Part shown: piece by piece, positions 20,906 to 21,021 of the stretch
Layout of the letters: every line of letters begins with the position of its first letter
Numbering within the stretch: position 1 is the first letter of the stretch
Assembly (NCBI GenBank): GCA_045540975.1
Contig: JAZQIE010000118.1
Location: 1 to 21,021, forward strand
Direction: 5' to 3'
DNA length: 21,021 nt
Source: SIG510 sp045540975
Lineage (GTDB): Bacteria > Bacillota > Clostridia > Oscillospirales > JAAYXM01
The notes under the pieces: generated by a model
The model's input: the letters and a program-made list of their open reading frames with translations, nothing else
The model's database searches: none
Told to the model about the DNA's origin: nothing
Program-made: the position numbers and the translations under genes

Positions 20906-21021
20906 AAAATGCGCTGATTTTCGGGGACAGTTACTCCACCTTTGAGGGACAGATTCCCGAGGGATATGCAACCTATTATGCGCCGCAGTTTGGCGGCTGC
21001 GATTTGACCCGTGTGGAGGAG
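20902..21021 (+). CDS. SGNH/GDSL-type hydrolase, N-terminal part (runs off the window)
   Basis: Only 40 residues are visible. They begin MKNALIFGDSYSTFEG, where GDSYS is the nucleophile block of SGNH/GDSL esterases (Ser10 is the expected nucleophile). No signal peptide is present. ATG 20902 overlaps the stop of the SDR gene and GGAGG lies about eight bases upstream. The remaining catalytic blocks are outside the window, so the family call rests on the N-terminal motif. Confidence 0.6.
   Translation, partial: MKNALIFGDSYSTFEGQIPEGYATYYAPQFGGCDLTRVEE

Overview
The window looks like a chromosomal segment of an endospore-forming, gut-type Bacillota of class Clostridia. The evidence is spoVAD-spoVAE, consensus sigma-A promoters with 16-18 base spacers, strong AGGAGG ribosome binding sites, a GlpP-type antiterminator, a clostridial-type glutamate dehydrogenase and close gene packing. 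I would guess an Oscillospirales-like lineage, but the sequence alone does not prove an order. Most of the window is moderately GC-rich (hand counts of sample 60-base lines give about 55-57%). The segment at about 12.1-13.8 kb is clearly poorer (about 38-40% in three sampled lines).

Layout. (1) 1-1801: end of a probable acyltransferase, a zinc-ribbon membrane protein and an NAD-dependent epimerase. (2) 1798-6250: a carbohydrate locus with a LacI-type regulator divergent from an MFS transporter and a cytoplasmic GH39-like glycosidase, facing a sugar-phosphate-isomerase-like TIM barrel. (3) 6294-9672, minus strand: a glycerol-3-phosphate oxidation operon in the order glpP, FAD dehydrogenase with a BFD-like Fe-S tail, second FAD oxidoreductase, DUF1667 protein. 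It has two terminator-like attenuators, one in the glpP leader and one before the dehydrogenase. (4) 9714-11532: spoVAD, spoVAE and a FlK-type thioesterase. (5) 11590-14157: tRNA-Leu(UAA) and initiator tRNA-Met, then a small AT-rich island with an AraC regulator and an SDR enzyme. The island is bracketed by a 30-bp duplication of the tRNA-fMet 3' end, and a third, shorter copy lies inside it. (6) 14222-16559: an apparent three-gene operon of a Card1-like CARF nuclease, a stand-alone RyR-domain protein and a leucine-rich-repeat protein, with no CRISPR-cas gene in view. (7) 16581-21021: adenine deaminase, NADP-type glutamate dehydrogenase, an SDR enzyme and the start of an SGNH hydrolase.

How the parts work together. 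Regions 2 and 3 are catabolic modules with their own specific regulators (LacI; GlpP antitermination). Region 5 has the form of tRNA-end-targeted integration without an integrase in view. Region 6 is the best candidate for a little-described system: a cyclic-oligonucleotide-sensing nuclease locus paired with an RyR ligand-binding domain. Its promoter region carries an inverted repeat that could be an operator.
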